DNA of 64,000 bases from Helicoverpa zea. Its lineage: Eukaryota > Arthropoda > Insecta > Lepidoptera > Noctuidae. Position numbers and translations under genes: made by a program. The stretch's first letter is position 1. Each line of letters starts with the position of its first letter. The notes beneath the pieces are model-generated. The model was not told the DNA's origin. It worked only from the letters and a program-made list of their open reading frames with translations, and ran no database searches. Location: positions 620,001 through 684,000 of the forward strand of contig NC_061470.1 of the NCBI RefSeq assembly GCF_022581195.2. The letters are read 5' to 3'. Positions 10,240 through 21,699 of this stretch are shown piece after piece.

Positions 10240-11060
10240 ACCACCCAAAAAAGTACCTATTTTACTACCAAAAAAATTCTAAACGGTTACCAAAATGGAT
10301 AAATGGTCACCAAATAACGTTTCCAAAAATATTATTAGGTAAAACCATTTTTTCGTATTATTGACTACTAAAAAAATATATGGACGCCTTTAAAATACAC
10401 TTTAGACCAAATATTATATATTGTCACTACATAGATGTTACCAATTATGTAATACCATGACTCATAATTTGGTCATTTTTGTTAGACTAAAAAAGCTAAC
10501 GATCGCTAGAATATTTCCCAAATACCAATTAATATACTGGGGTTCCCAAACGTACGTCGCTTATTTATTGTTATATGAATTTGTGTGTAACTCAGTAGTA
10601 AAATGTAAGCACGAAACATGCAGCAAGCATGGCTTCTGTCACGGCTCCGGCACTGCGGGGCTCCGGCGGTCCCATGCGAGCTTATCGTCGCAGATGGTTT
10701 TCACGCTCACCACCGCTCTGCGCCTACTCGGATTTGAATTGCACTCTAGGGGTAGGGCAGACAAGACTACGTGGAGTCGGTTTTGCAGCGATTCGTTTTC
10801 GTCACTAACTTTGATTTTGGTAGTAATATTAATCTTTTAGTTGGATAGAATTTGGTGACCATTAATCCATTTTGGGAACCAAAAATAATATTTGTGCGAG
10901 ATTTGCGATTTTTCTGATGTTATTTTATTTTTTTTGGATCATAATATTATATACTTTAGTGCCCTTTTAATAAAGTCAATTTATTTTTTTTGGAGTTGTT
11001 TATTTTATTTGGTGCCTCAGCTTAGAGTCTTAAAAATATTTTTGGTGATCGCCTAAATTA
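10240..11060. mobile_element. Non-autonomous DNA element with inverted arms
   Basis: Arms containing TACCAAAATGGATAAATGGT (10287-10317) and the complementary TTTGGTGACCATTAATCCAT (10852-10876) face each other. Shared AT-rich flanks lie outside them, and a GC-richer core lies at 10600-10790 with no identified protein. The exact ends are not resolved. Confidence 0.5.
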
Positions 11061-11222
11061 TACCCTTAAAGAAAAGCTTTCTGACAATGGGCCCTGTCAT
11101 CTATACATATAATAAATCTGTAGAAAAGTAATTTTTGTACATTGAAGAAATTGACAAAAAAAATAGCCAGCATGTTAAAGGATAACTAACAGAACCCATT
11201 TCCATCATTTTTGTCATTTTTG

Positions 11223-11282
11223 TCTGTTTGTCTGTTTGTCTGTTTGTCTGTTTGTCTGTTTATCTGTTTATCTGTTTGTTCG
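11223..11282 (+). repeat. (GTTTGTCT)n microsatellite
   Basis: An eight-base unit repeats about seven times with T/A variants. It lies inside a longer moth repeat whose flank includes 'ttcgggattcacgtaaaatc'. Confidence 0.8.
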
Positions 11283-11289
11283 TTCGGGA

Positions 11290-12430
11290 TTCACGTAAAA
11301 TCTACGAATTCAATGCAGACAATGCTTATATACAAAAATTCTACGTAACTTGGGGTATTACTTAGTTTTTGTTTCATCGAAATCGATTCACTCTATCAAA
11401 AGATATGATTAATTTTGTGAATTCAAGATGTAAAATATTACGACACGCAATCTGTTTGTCAAAACTGTACATTTGAATGTTGTACTTATATTAGTTGATC
11501 GGCCTATTAATCTTTACACAGAAAATCACACCTTCATAAGTAACTTTGGAAGAAAAAAAAATTAAAATTTTGTTTAGCCAAGGTTAAAGTAGCTCCATCT
11601 GTGGTAATCTGTGTTAAATAAAATACATAAAATTTGACAAAGGAGCGAGGTGGTAAATGACAATAAATTACCATACATTCTTTATAGAGGATTATTATTT
11701 CAACAGATGGAGTTGTTTATTTTCCGTAATTCACCATATTTTAACACGTAGTGTAATTTTTCGATAGACATTTCAATAGTGTTTGTCAGTTTGCCGTGCC
11801 ACATCAAAATCCAATTACAATTATTACCTTGATGAAAGGAAAATTAATAGTTCTCAGCCAAATTTAAAACGGTGCCATCTAAATAATTTTTTGAACATTA
11901 TGTCAAAAATGATGACTTTAGTATAACAATTAATTATCATTTGAAGTTACAGATGGAGTTCATATCAGGATTTTTTCATAAACATAGTTTAGCTTATCTT
12001 CCACTAATGTGGTGGCCTTAAAACAAATTACTTTGAGTGAGTAGTATTAAGTAGACCTTAAGTATTTTTTCTGATGCAAAATATGTAAACTTAATCCTAG
12101 AAGAAATTAGGATCTGTCTCTCGCAAGCCCTGCTAAGCGTGAGGTAGGTAGGTAATGTAGGATTCTGTAGCTTTAAGAACAAGCCCAGATACAAAGTGCA
12201 GATAAGAAATGGGAGCTTTCTCGATTTAATACCATACTCACGTAAAATGCTTTATGCGTCTGAAAACGTACAAATTACGCATCGCATACCAGAGACATGC
12301 TTACTTTCAACTTCTGATCGCAAATACACTGGTCACGATTACGAACAGTCTCAGTAGGACCCGAGCCAAGTCTAAAAAAACACCTTTTATATAAAACTAC
12401 GTTTGATGTCATTCAATCACAAAGACAGAA
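11290..12430. other. AT-rich intergenic stretch
   Basis: No gene seen. A short motif ACAGATGGAG and its complement recur (about 11590, 11704, 11946), probably parts of an eroded repeat. Confidence 0.4.
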
Positions 12431-12461
12431 TTGTTTTCTGTTGCAAATCCAGCATGCATTA

Positions 12462-12662
12462 CAGGTGTGCATTGCACAAAAACTAATGGTATCCTATTCG
12501 AGAAGTCAAAAGAGTCGACCTGCCAACGTCAGCTTCTGCGCTAAGCAAGTGTTCTTAATAGTACCATCAGAATTACATTCATCGTTGAATGAGGTGAATA
12601 AATTTTCAGAAACCGCAATAACAGTAGGAGCCAAAGCATATGAGCGCTTCATAGAGCTCTGA
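12462..12662 (+). other. Possible exon of unknown gene
   Basis: After an acceptor-like 'gcattacag' (ending 12461) an open frame runs to TGA at 12660-12662. It encodes VCIAQKLMVSYSRSQKSRPA at its start and ends VGAKAYERFIEL. It could be a second exon like those of the peptide genes. However, no matching first exon or TATA/GTAAACA block was found upstream, and there is no poly(A) signal close by. Treat it as a weak candidate only. Confidence 0.15.
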
Positions 12663-12832
12663 TTGGCCCCAGGTGACCAAGTCAGGTCTGATTTGTTCGT
12701 TCATCAGATCTTTGAAAGTGTTTCGGTGGATACTGTCGTCCTGTGTGACACAAAATATGGTATATAAACGTCATCCGCAAGAGCGAAATTTTCCCGGTGT
12801 GTGCGGTAGTGACGCACAGTATACAACACTTA

Positions 12833-13263
12833 GGCCTCTGCCTCGAATTTTGCGGGCAGCGGGGCGGCAGCGGCGGCGGCGCGGGAGCGGGGCGGGCAAC
12901 GCATACCTGTTCTCGAAACTAGCGGGCAGATCGCGCGGCACTATAGCAGTGTAGTGTTGTGTTCTATTGTGTTTGCTGTTCCATATGGGTGTCCTATCAA
13001 AGATGGCCGAAATAATTAGCTCTTGCACGTCCTAAGACATTTTGATAAGTCACAAAAAAAATGTATAACACTATGCCTACAATGCAGACGCCCGACGCGG
13101 CGGTCGCCGCTTGAATGGAGCGCACCGCTCATTGCCCGCCGCCGCGCCGCTCCCGCGCCGCTGTATTCGAGGGCCGGTCCATTTGATTATACGCGTAAGA
13201 TCCTGCCGCTCCCGCGCCGCCGCCGCCGCCGCCCCGCTGCCCGCAAAATTCGAGGCAGAGGCC
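12833..13263. repeat. GC-rich foldback element A
   Basis: Inverted ends of about 60 bp start GGCCTCTGCCTCGAATTTTG and carry a (GGC)n-rich stretch, in a locally AT-rich context. No protein is supported. The Arg/Ala/Pro-rich open frames here are artefacts of the GC-rich arms. Confidence 0.75.
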
Positions 13264-13359
13264 GTATGTTTCTTTCGATTTGCTGGCTCCACCAAGAAAT
13301 GACAAATTGCAAGTGTACATTTTGAAAACCTTGGCAAAACTGCAGGTTTCAAGTACGAA

Positions 13360-13622
13360 CTCGGGCGTGTGAGTAGCGCGGGCGCCGCGCGTGCGTCGCG
13401 TTTTGCTGCCCTGCGGCATTTACCTACAGCGCGCTCGCGTCGCGCACGCGCCGCTCTCCTTGACGTTTAACTGCTAAGGCGTTTAGCGGGCGGCGGGGAT
13501 AGCGGGCGAAGGGGTAAGAACGCAACTCGAGCGCCGCGTGCTCGCGTGCACATGCCGCAGGGCAGCAAAACGCGACGTTCACGCAGCGCGCTCGCGACGC
13601 CCGCGCTACTCACACGCCCGAG
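13360..13622. repeat. GC-rich foldback element B
   Basis: Arms CTCGGGCGTGTGAGTAGCGC... and GTTTTGCTGCCCTGCGGCA at the inner left are mirrored on the right (TGCCGCAGGGCAGCAAAACG to CACACGCCCGAG). It is a separate family from element A, about 100 bp to its right. Confidence 0.75.
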
Positions 13623-13742
13623 GATCGCGCACGCCTAATGTGGGGTCAGCCTTACCATAGTGAGTAAGTGCACAGAAAATCCCCGTCATACAAGTGTTTC
13701 TTCCCAGTAGTGAAACTATCCTACCCTATGCGCCTGCTGATG

Positions 13743-13935
13743 ATGATGACTCATTTTATCATCCATCCAGCTATTCCCCAACTATGTTGGTGTTGGGCTT
13801 CCAGTCACCGAATCTGTTTGAGTACCAATATTTTGCTTGGAGCGACTACCTATCTAGCTACCTTCAATCCAGTCAACTACACAAGACGATATCCATGGTA
13901 AGACTGACAAACTTTCTGGCTTCTGATTAGTCGCA
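13743..13935 (-). repeat. Degenerate SINE (tail half)
   Basis: The region with 'ccccaactatgttggtgttgggcttccagtc' matches the body of the complete SINE at 23273-23661, with several gaps. The tRNA-like head is missing. Confidence 0.6.
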
Positions 13936-14262
13936 GCAGCTGCAGAAAATGTACAAATGACAGCTTTGTCACACTCAAAGCATATAGACATAGATTATAA
14001 CTGTTTCCTGTGAAAATTACTTACGCACCATACGTTATAATTTTCCAAATTGGCTGACTGGATCCAGAGATATTCACAACGTCACAAACTTTACTTCTTT
14101 TGTTTAGATAAATGGTCACATCCACAACACAACCTTGATCAATGAATCTATGCGACTGCTAAGTGCTTATCCTAATTATACTGTCACGTGAAAGAATGCA
14201 CCTACGGGATAAGTAGTATTTTGACTATTCTATATTGCCCACGCAGACGAAGTTGCGGGCAA

Positions 14263-14605
14263 CAGCTAGTCTATAATAAAATACCCCAAGCCTACAAAGA
14301 ACTGACTTTAGGTCTATTCAAAAAGAGGCTATCGTCACTACTTATAGATAAATGCTATTACTCAATTCAAGATTTTCTGAATTACGGTAGTCTATAATAA
14401 TGTTATATATATTGTTTTCTATTATAATTTAAGTAATTGTTGCCTTTTAATAAATTTTTATTTGTTTGTATAGTATCTAATAAAACTTGTTCTTTTTCTT
14501 TTGCATGCCGTAAGGTAGAATGTGTTGGAACTATGTATAAATCTAACATCTTATTTTGTACCCATATTCTTTGCAAAATAAACGATTTTGATTTTTGATT
14601 TGTTT
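14263..14605 (+). mobile_element. LINE 3' end
   Basis: The frame YNKIPQAYKELTLGLFKKRL followed by CYYSIQDFLNY is the usual C terminus of a jockey-like LINE reverse transcriptase protein. A 3' UTR with AATAAA at about 14577 and an AT-rich (GATTTT)n end follows. Confidence 0.65.
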
Positions 14606-14747
14606 TCCTTTAACTCTACTAAAAAGGAGACCAATGCGGAAGTTTCGGAAAATATTGTTTATAGAAAATTTTAAACTGTTAATTTTTTGACCGTGACTTA
14701 TTTCTGTTATGAAGCCAACATGATGGATAAGCCCGTGGCGTGGATGT

Positions 14748-14872
14748 TTTTTTTTTATTATTCTTTATTGCACACTTAACAATAAATATATAGAAAGAAT
14801 ACAGACAGTTTATGTACAATGGCGAGCTAAACCTAGAATTGGGTTCTCTTACAGCCAATCTTAAAGCCATAG
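14748..14872 (-). mobile_element. LINE 3' end, minus strand
   Basis: A T-run at 14748-14757 followed by 'attattctttattgcacac' is a reverse-oriented poly(A) tail and LINE 3' UTR. No coding part is kept. Confidence 0.5.
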
Positions 14873-15282
14873 AGAGATTCGATAATAAAGCTGAATTTTC
14901 TTTAAATATCTACAGCTATTTTTGTTTTGAGAGAGACATCTCGTCAACCTACTGACTAGCAAAGAATGGAGGCCCACCTTCTACGCACACCACAATGTAT
15001 CCTTGCAAATATCCGTAACGAAAGTCAGCAGATTCAAGCCAGTTGTTACCGGTGCATCAAGTGACTCACATTCCAGGCTGATGACTACATCTGTCACTTC
15101 AGGCATTACAACAAACATCTGTTTCCACAGAAACCTGCTGATGAATAACTCAAACATAATACATTTTAATCAAATAATTAGCTACCCACGTAAGCACTGA
15201 ATACATGTATTTATACACTTCTGTCATATTTATTTACCTCTTTATTTGTTCATATAAATATATTTTGTAAGGCAATCAGCTA

Positions 15283-15310
15283 GTAAACACAAACATTTGC
15301 ACCTATATAA
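15283..15310 (+). promoter_or_regulatory. Core promoter of mucin-like gene
   Basis: GTAAACA at 15283-15289 is followed 21 bp on by TATATAA (15304-15310), with TTTGCAC between them. The same elements are found upstream of the three small peptide genes. Confidence 0.62.
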
Positions 15311-15371
15311 GGAATAAGGCAGCTGTTCCATAAGTATTATATTATTTAAATAATCTTGGAAAGCAGCCGCT

Positions 15372-16213
15372 ATGAAGACCGTGTCCACGACTATCCTGGT
15401 TAGAACTGTTTTATATCACTAGTCATATTTGTTAAACCTTTAACTTGAACTTTAAATTTTGTTTTGTACCAACAGGTACTAGCCAGTGTTGGCTACTCGC
15501 AGGCATTCTTAGGAACCCTGGTTGTTCTGTTACCAGGAATTACGTCAATCAACGCATCGCCAGCCCCAAACTTTAACAAAGTAGTACAAGTTATAAATGA
15601 ATTTATTAATGCAATAAATTCAATAACGGAAGAGCCGACCACTGAAACAGAAGAATTGACATTATCGACAGAATTACCAAGTTCATTGACGGGAGTCCTG
15701 GCGTCTTTGACAGAAAACCCAAATTCAATATTGGGATCACTGACATCATCATCGGAAAACCCAACATCAACAACGGGAACGGGAGAACAGACTTCATCAA
15801 CAGAAAGCCCGACTTCAACAGCGGGACTAGAGTCTTCATCGACAGAAAGCCCAACTTCGGCAGCGGGACAAGAGTCTACATCAACAGACAATCCGAACAC
15901 ATCGACGGAAAACCCCACATCATCGACGGAAGGACCGACTTCAGCTACGGCCGAACCAACTTCAACAACAGCCGAACCAGCTTCAGCGACGACAGATCCG
16001 ACTGCAGCTAAGAAAGACGCATCTTCATCACCCCCAGCTTCGAGCACGGCTTCACCTTCGCTGTCCAGTCAATTAGCTGATGCAGTCGATGACGAGCCAC
16101 TGCCTGCAGTGGCTGCAAAAGTATTAAACGAATTGGGCGTCCCCATCGACAATACTGATGATGTTGATAGTCCCGATTCCTTAGTAAGATTACTCGGTCT
16201 TTTCGGAATTTAG
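15372..16213 (+). CDS. Mucin-like Ser/Thr-rich secreted protein (254 aa)
   Basis: Exons 15372-15398 (MKTVSTTIL, 27 nt) and 15476-16213 are joined in phase 0 (gttaga ... aacag; the donor is weak, but reading through meets a stop). The signal peptide is MKTVSTTILVLASVGYSQA. A hydrophobic segment (FLGTLVVLLPGI) follows. Residues about 60-205 are low-complexity, with loose 11-13-residue repeats of the type SSTESPTSTAG, rich in Ser, Thr, Pro and Glu and likely O-glycosylated. The C-terminal 45 residues form a different, acidic segment (AVDDEPLPAVAAKVLNELGV) ending LLGLFGI. There is no chitin-binding cysteine pattern and almost no cysteine. The 27-nt first exon and promoter match those of the small peptide genes, although the mature proteins are unrelated. 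It may be a coating protein of a secretion or a lumen, which is inference. Confidence 0.75.
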
Positions 16214-16343
16214 CTTTTATATTTGGTCAGTCTATGTGATCTATTAACAGAATATTTTTTTCACAAGAATAGGTTCAGTAGCGCAGATTTGAAGAAGCAG
16301 TTGATACGTCGATAAAAACTTATTGTATTTTGTGTAATTACAA

Positions 16344-16349
16344 TTAAAT
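16344..16349 (+). terminator. Poly(A) signal (ATTAAA), mucin-like gene
   Basis: ATTAAA lies about 130 nt after the stop, followed by a T-rich stretch. No AATAAA is nearer. Confidence 0.4.
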
Positions 16350-16867
16350 ATAATATTTTATTCTTATCCGTTGGGTTCATTTTTACGAAGTATGCTTCGG
16401 TATGCTTTTTGCTTTATGCTTGGATATTTATCCAATCCACACTGCAATGTTTACATAGGTACTACGTTATATACATCCTGATGAGGATTCCTTAGTTCAT
16501 TCAGGATATCAATTGGAAATCACAAATTTATAATGATGCTTGAAACCGTCGGTAAAACATTCAATAAATTAAGTAATAAGTAAATACTTACACTGCTATA
16601 TTTCTTATAGCATGAGCGTTCTCTGAGGAGTGGCTACAGATACAAATAATCACCCAAATCTGAAAGAGATACCTATTTATAAGTATATGTATAACTTTAC
16701 TCATCTCCAATCATGAATATATGTTTTTAAATTATTATAATTAACAATGTTATTTCTTTTATCATTTCTGCTGCAGCTACGATCAGCTGTGTAAAGTGCT
16801 TTTGTTACTCCATCATTGTTTATTAACATAATGAGTTTAACTACAATAGATGCGTATATACCTAACG

Positions 16868-17072
16868 AGCCGTTTTCCCGCGGTTTCACCCGCGTCCCGT
16901 GGTAACTACTGCCCGCACCGGGATAAAATATAGCCTATGTTACTCGTGGATAATGTAGCTTTCGAATGGTGAAAGAATTTTTAAAAACTGACCAGTAGTT
17001 TTTGACCCTATTCATTACAACCAAACAAACAGACAAACAAAGTTTTCCTCTTTATAATATTAGTATAGATAT
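16868..17072 (+). repeat. Common lepidopteran repeat
   Basis: It opens 'cgttttcccgcggtttcacc' and closes 'ctttataatattagtatag'. The same family, split by another transposon, is at 44642-44730 plus 46860-46981, and reversed relatives are at 19285 and 48868. Confidence 0.65.
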
Positions 17073-17074
17073 AC

Positions 17075-17925
17075 ACCAGAATTTAGTATTTATCTTATAA
17101 CTTGCACGTTTTTGGGCTCACCGTTATATGAACTCTAGAATATTCAAATAACCTATTTGTTAATGGACTAATATATAATGTATAATTTAAATTAGCAAGC
17201 AGACCTGACCAAAATAGACGTCGACACTCAGAACATAGTTTTATGCTCTTCGTAATTAAATAAAAATAAACTCCTAAAAGCACTGGTAACTCTTAAGTCT
17301 GTGTCTAGATGTTATAGCTCTGTTTACTAGGTACTGTATGTGTCGACTTATAGAACTTAGATTCATTTATTTAAAACTTAGAGCGTTTGTGTTTTTAGAG
17401 GATTTCGGTTGTCGTCAATTTGACTAATGTGAGCCCAAACACGATGTAAGTTGTTTTGTCGTGTCATCAGAGACTTAAATAACACGTTTTTACAAAAGCA
17501 CACAAACTTGAAAACCTTCTTTTCGGGGAGTCGGTTAAAAAGTCCAACACAAAAAATACCGCCTGAGTTATGATATTGTCCGCTATCTCAATCGCTCTCT
17601 CGTTAAGGCGCACTCAATGGCCAACCTTGTGAGACAAGACAGATGATGCTGTGTTCAGTCGGAAGGTGCTGCGGATGATACAAGTGTATGGCAAGGAAGG
17701 AAGTACGACACCATTTTATTTTTGCTGGCGGCCTTAATTGAAAATGAAAAATGATCTTACGCTCATTTGTAGCTGATGAAGTTATCGCAGAATCACAGGA
17801 TATAAGACAATTTACATCGCGAGGAAACTAGTTCAAATCATACATTATGGGCTTAAGAAGATTTGTAAGGATAGTTGTTTGTTGTAGCTGCTGCCAAGAG
17901 CATTTAACACGAATTAAGGTGCTCT
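17075..17925. other. Intergenic, no gene seen
   Basis: Only short, unsupported frames. Part of the sequence is likely old repeat. Confidence 0.4.
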
Positions 17926-17931
17926 GTGATC

Positions 17932-18098
17932 TGCCGGGGCTGCGGGTTGTTCGAAAGAGATACCGCTGCCCTGGTACATAAAAGGCCTACGACGGAACAC
18001 GACGGTTTTTAATCAGTAAGAGTCTGACACTCCCTCACCGCTGCTAACCCACAGCGGGAGGGGTCATTTGATGATTTTTGACGTCGTTAAAAAAAATG
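17932..18098 (+). mobile_element. R1-like LINE 3' UTR, truncated
   Basis: 'ctgccggggctgcgggttgttcg' up to the poly(A)-like 'aaaaaaaa' is nearly identical to the 3' UTR of the LINE at 58601-60217 (60047-60217). Only the last about 165 bp inserted or survived. Confidence 0.8.
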
Positions 18099-18099
18099 C

Positions 18100-19280
18100 C
18101 AATATAGGCACGGCCTTGCGATGCAACGTAACAAATACCTATGTCAGATCCAGTTATTGACATGCTCCGAGTGGATACACGATACCTACTCGTAATCTGG
18201 TCTTAGTTAACTAGTTAACCTTTCGCTAAATCTTCTACATATTAATATTATCTGTCTAGCATAAATATAGAAATCTGGGGCCTGTAAACCCGAGCTACAT
18301 TTCATTGAATTTTATTAACAAGATATTTTTAAAACAATTTTAATAATATATTTTTCATTCATTTATCTTTGAAATACGAAACGACTTTTTGCGAAACTTT
18401 GTGCCATCGCATGTATTATTTGTATGCTTACATATTTCAAAGATGATGAATATTATAGAGTATCAACGTTTTTGTTCAAAAAACGAGTTTTTGTTCGAGT
18501 ACAACAAGATGTACAAAAAAATTACAATTTGTCGTTATGTTTCATCAGGGGCACGAAGATATTAGGCAGATGTAAGCAGTCACGTTCACACCAGAAAACT
18601 GTTCGGGGATGACGTTAATCATAATATCGTTCTAAGAAGTCCACATACAAACGTACACTGTTGACGTAAAGGGGAAATTTGTGTGAACTCCAAATAAAAT
18701 GTGACAGTGTAGATATTTTAGATATGTTTAAACATATCTAACGGTTTCATCCGCACAGTTATATCCTGAGCGAGGTTTAATAAATTTATTTCTTTGTTGT
18801 AGGTAATCACTTTTGAAATACATATATTATGTGGGTATAAGACTTGTCCCTGTCCCACTGGTTTAGATAGTTTTCTAGAACAAAATACTTGAGATGTTCT
18901 AAATAAATACAGAGTTTTAAGGGAGTCGTAAGCTACAGTTTTCTGAACTGTTCCTACCTGTATGATTAGGTTGTGCATGTAAGTATACACTATTCACTAT
19001 TACTTTAAGTTTAGAAAAGTCAGGCTTAGAGAACACATTAACAGTGTATGTGCTAAAAATATGCATAAAAATATGCAAAATCATTGTTGACTGGGAAAAA
19101 TGACATGATGAGACGCTTTGATAAAATCTATGTTTTCATTTGTTTAAAAATGAAAATATTATGACACTTATATAACATTTTATAATTATATACCTACTTA
19201 GCTACTGGACTATATAATATACATATTATTTTTAAAAAAAACTAAAGCTAAACTAAATTATTATTCAAGGAGTGAAAATG
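18100..19280. other. Intergenic, no gene seen
   Basis: AT-rich sequence without a supported feature. Confidence 0.4.
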
Positions 19281-19284
19281 AATC

Positions 19285-19490
19285 TATACCTACTAATATT
19301 ATAAAGCTGAAGAGTTTGTTTGTTTGTTTGAACGCGCTAATCTCAGGAACTACTGGTCCGATTTGATAATTTCTTTCAGTGTTAGATAGCCCGTTTGTCG
19401 AGGAAGGCTATAGGCTACTTTTTACGTACGAGAAGTAGTTCCCACGGGATGCGGGTGAAACCGCTGGCAGAAGCTAGTAGATAATAAAAT
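19285..19490 (-). repeat. Common lepidopteran repeat, reverse copy
   Basis: It runs from 'ctactaatattataaagctg' to 'gggtgaaaccgctggcagaagctagta', the reverse orientation of the repeat at 16868. Confidence 0.6.
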
Positions 19491-19494
19491 AATC

Positions 19495-21334
19495 CTTTGC
19501 ATCACTGACCTGCGGCGACGTTGCATGTCAATGCTTATTCTTCGACCAAAGAACACGCCAGCCTCTCTGGTCACGCTAAGAGTGGACCAGTATTTTTTCA
19601 AATTCCTGAATTGAAGCTTCAATAGCATATAGTCTGTCGTGTTGCACCGTAGTCTATTTGTGTGTTAACTATAGGAAAAAGTATATTCTGTAATCCTAGG
19701 AATTGAAAATAGGTAACTAGGTACTAATGCATCTGCTTGCCCCGATAAGTCGTTATCGATAGCTCACGATTACTGAGAAACGCAATTCTTTTTAAGCTTT
19801 TTACGAATTCCAACGTCAATAAAGTCTCCTATACAATGCAATCAAAGTGGTGGCAAGTTGTCTCACCGGAATTATATCAAGTTAGAGGACAGTTTATTTG
19901 GTTTTACCATCATAAAGTTAGGCAAGTACTACTACTTACGTACTGCTACTTACGTTACTGCTTAATGCATGAAGGAGCATGGTTAAATAAAGTTAAATCG
20001 TAGTTTATTTTCAAACGGTCGTAGATATAATGAGCTAAACTACGTATCTAGTTAGTTGGTACAGTAAGATATAACAAGTTATTCAGCTTAATAAAATATG
20101 TAGGAACAAACGCTAGATTTTCGTTTACCAAAATATTGTAAAGTTGCTGAAAACTGGTTGTTTGATGCCGACGATGCCGTTGAGACATCTCCCCGTGCTA
20201 CGAGACACCGACAAATGATATGGAAATATCTAACCACAGGACAACTGGAAAACCAGACATTTTGATTTTGATTTTGGTGCAATAAGTCATTACCACAGAA
20301 CTAGTGTTCGAGATTTTGACAAAAATGAGTTCCCGGAGTTATGTAAACACGACAATTTTAATATCAACCTTACTGACAAGGTTAATAATTTAATTTGACA
20401 TGCCCTGCAGGCTGGCTGCATTTCCGAGTGCACATTTGTAGGTTGCTCTCGATATTATGCATTTGCTCTGATTAAACAGACAAAGTTACCTTCGAAACTG
20501 CTATCCTCGAGTTTCATCAACTAATTAGTGGTTCTTGGCAGTCATTTGCATTGAACACATTTGGCATTCGCCCGAAGCCAGTCTTTCCAGCATCAGGTGG
20601 CCCGGATAACTGGGTTGAGGAGGTCAGATAGGTAGCTCGACAAAAACGTAAAACACTGGCATTCAGCTGCATCCGGTGATACTGAAAGCCAACTCCAACA
20701 TAGTTGAGAAAAAGCTAGGCAGAAGATGAATACCTAAGCAGCTTAATTAAATATAAAACCGATACCACATGAAATATAATTCTTTTAATACATACAAACA
20801 AAAGCTACACATAGAGCTTTTGAAAAACTCCGTTACGAAAATATCTGCTCTTGACATTGGATAGCAATCACAGCAATTAACTCAACGACTATCACTCGAG
20901 AATTTGCAACTACTGGCCGGGATACGTGAACAGGTTCACCCGGCTTACAACTTGTAGGTATTACTTTTAAGTTGTGTCGTTTGAAATAATTATAGACAAT
21001 CCAATAGGTTATTACTATTAAATGTTTTTTTTTTAAGAATACTTAGGGATATTTAATGTACTTTTGCATAAGTACGTTCAAAGCAGTTTTTGAAATATTT
21101 ATTCCATTCCAAAGTGGGGCTAGTCAAAACGGCCTATTTGCAAGCGTCAACATCTTCTTCAGGTGTGCTGAAAGGTAGACCACGAAGAATTTGCTTAATT
21201 TTAGGGAATGTAATAAAATAGTTAGAAGCTTAAGTAAGGGCTGTCAGGTAGATGATCCAAAATTTCAACATTTTGGGAATTCAAAAACGTATTTGTTTGG
21301 CGGGCGGTGTGCGAACTTACACTGTCATGGTGCA
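19495..21334. other. Intergenic with a decayed SINE
   Basis: No gene seen. At 20580-20730 the block 'ggataactgggttgaggaggtcagatagg' and 'ccaactccaacatagttgagaaa' is a plus-strand, degenerate copy of the SINE found complete at 23273-23661. Confidence 0.45.
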
Positions 21335-21699
21335 GGATCATTCGTTTAGTCGTATAATGCCTAATTCGCAAAATGGCAAACAGTCGCAAAAAGGCCAATT
21401 CGTGAATGGACTAATTCTCGAAAGGACTAATTCGCGAAATGGCTAATTCACAAAAGGACTAAGTAGTAAAATGCCTAATTCGTAAAAGGACTCATTCGTA
21501 AAAGGACTAATTCGTAAAATGGCTAATTCTTCAAATGGCCAACTTTTACCAACTCATTCCATGAGTTAAATGACATGAAAAAACTAATTTAATTTTCTAG
21601 TTTATGTTCTATTTTATAACAAATGCAAACAAAACAATAACTTAGCAAATAAGCATTTATTATAAAACAATCCTAGATTGCGAAAAACACCACATCTTA

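Noticed and set aside
12771..13419. Several Arg/Pro/Ala-rich frames on both strands
   Set aside because: They fall on the arms of two GC-rich foldback elements and have no conserved domain.
15493..16047. 184-codon open frame on the minus strand of the mucin-like exon
   Set aside because: Mirror of the Ser/Thr-rich repeats (TCA/ACA codons have no antisense stops). No start context or splice signals.
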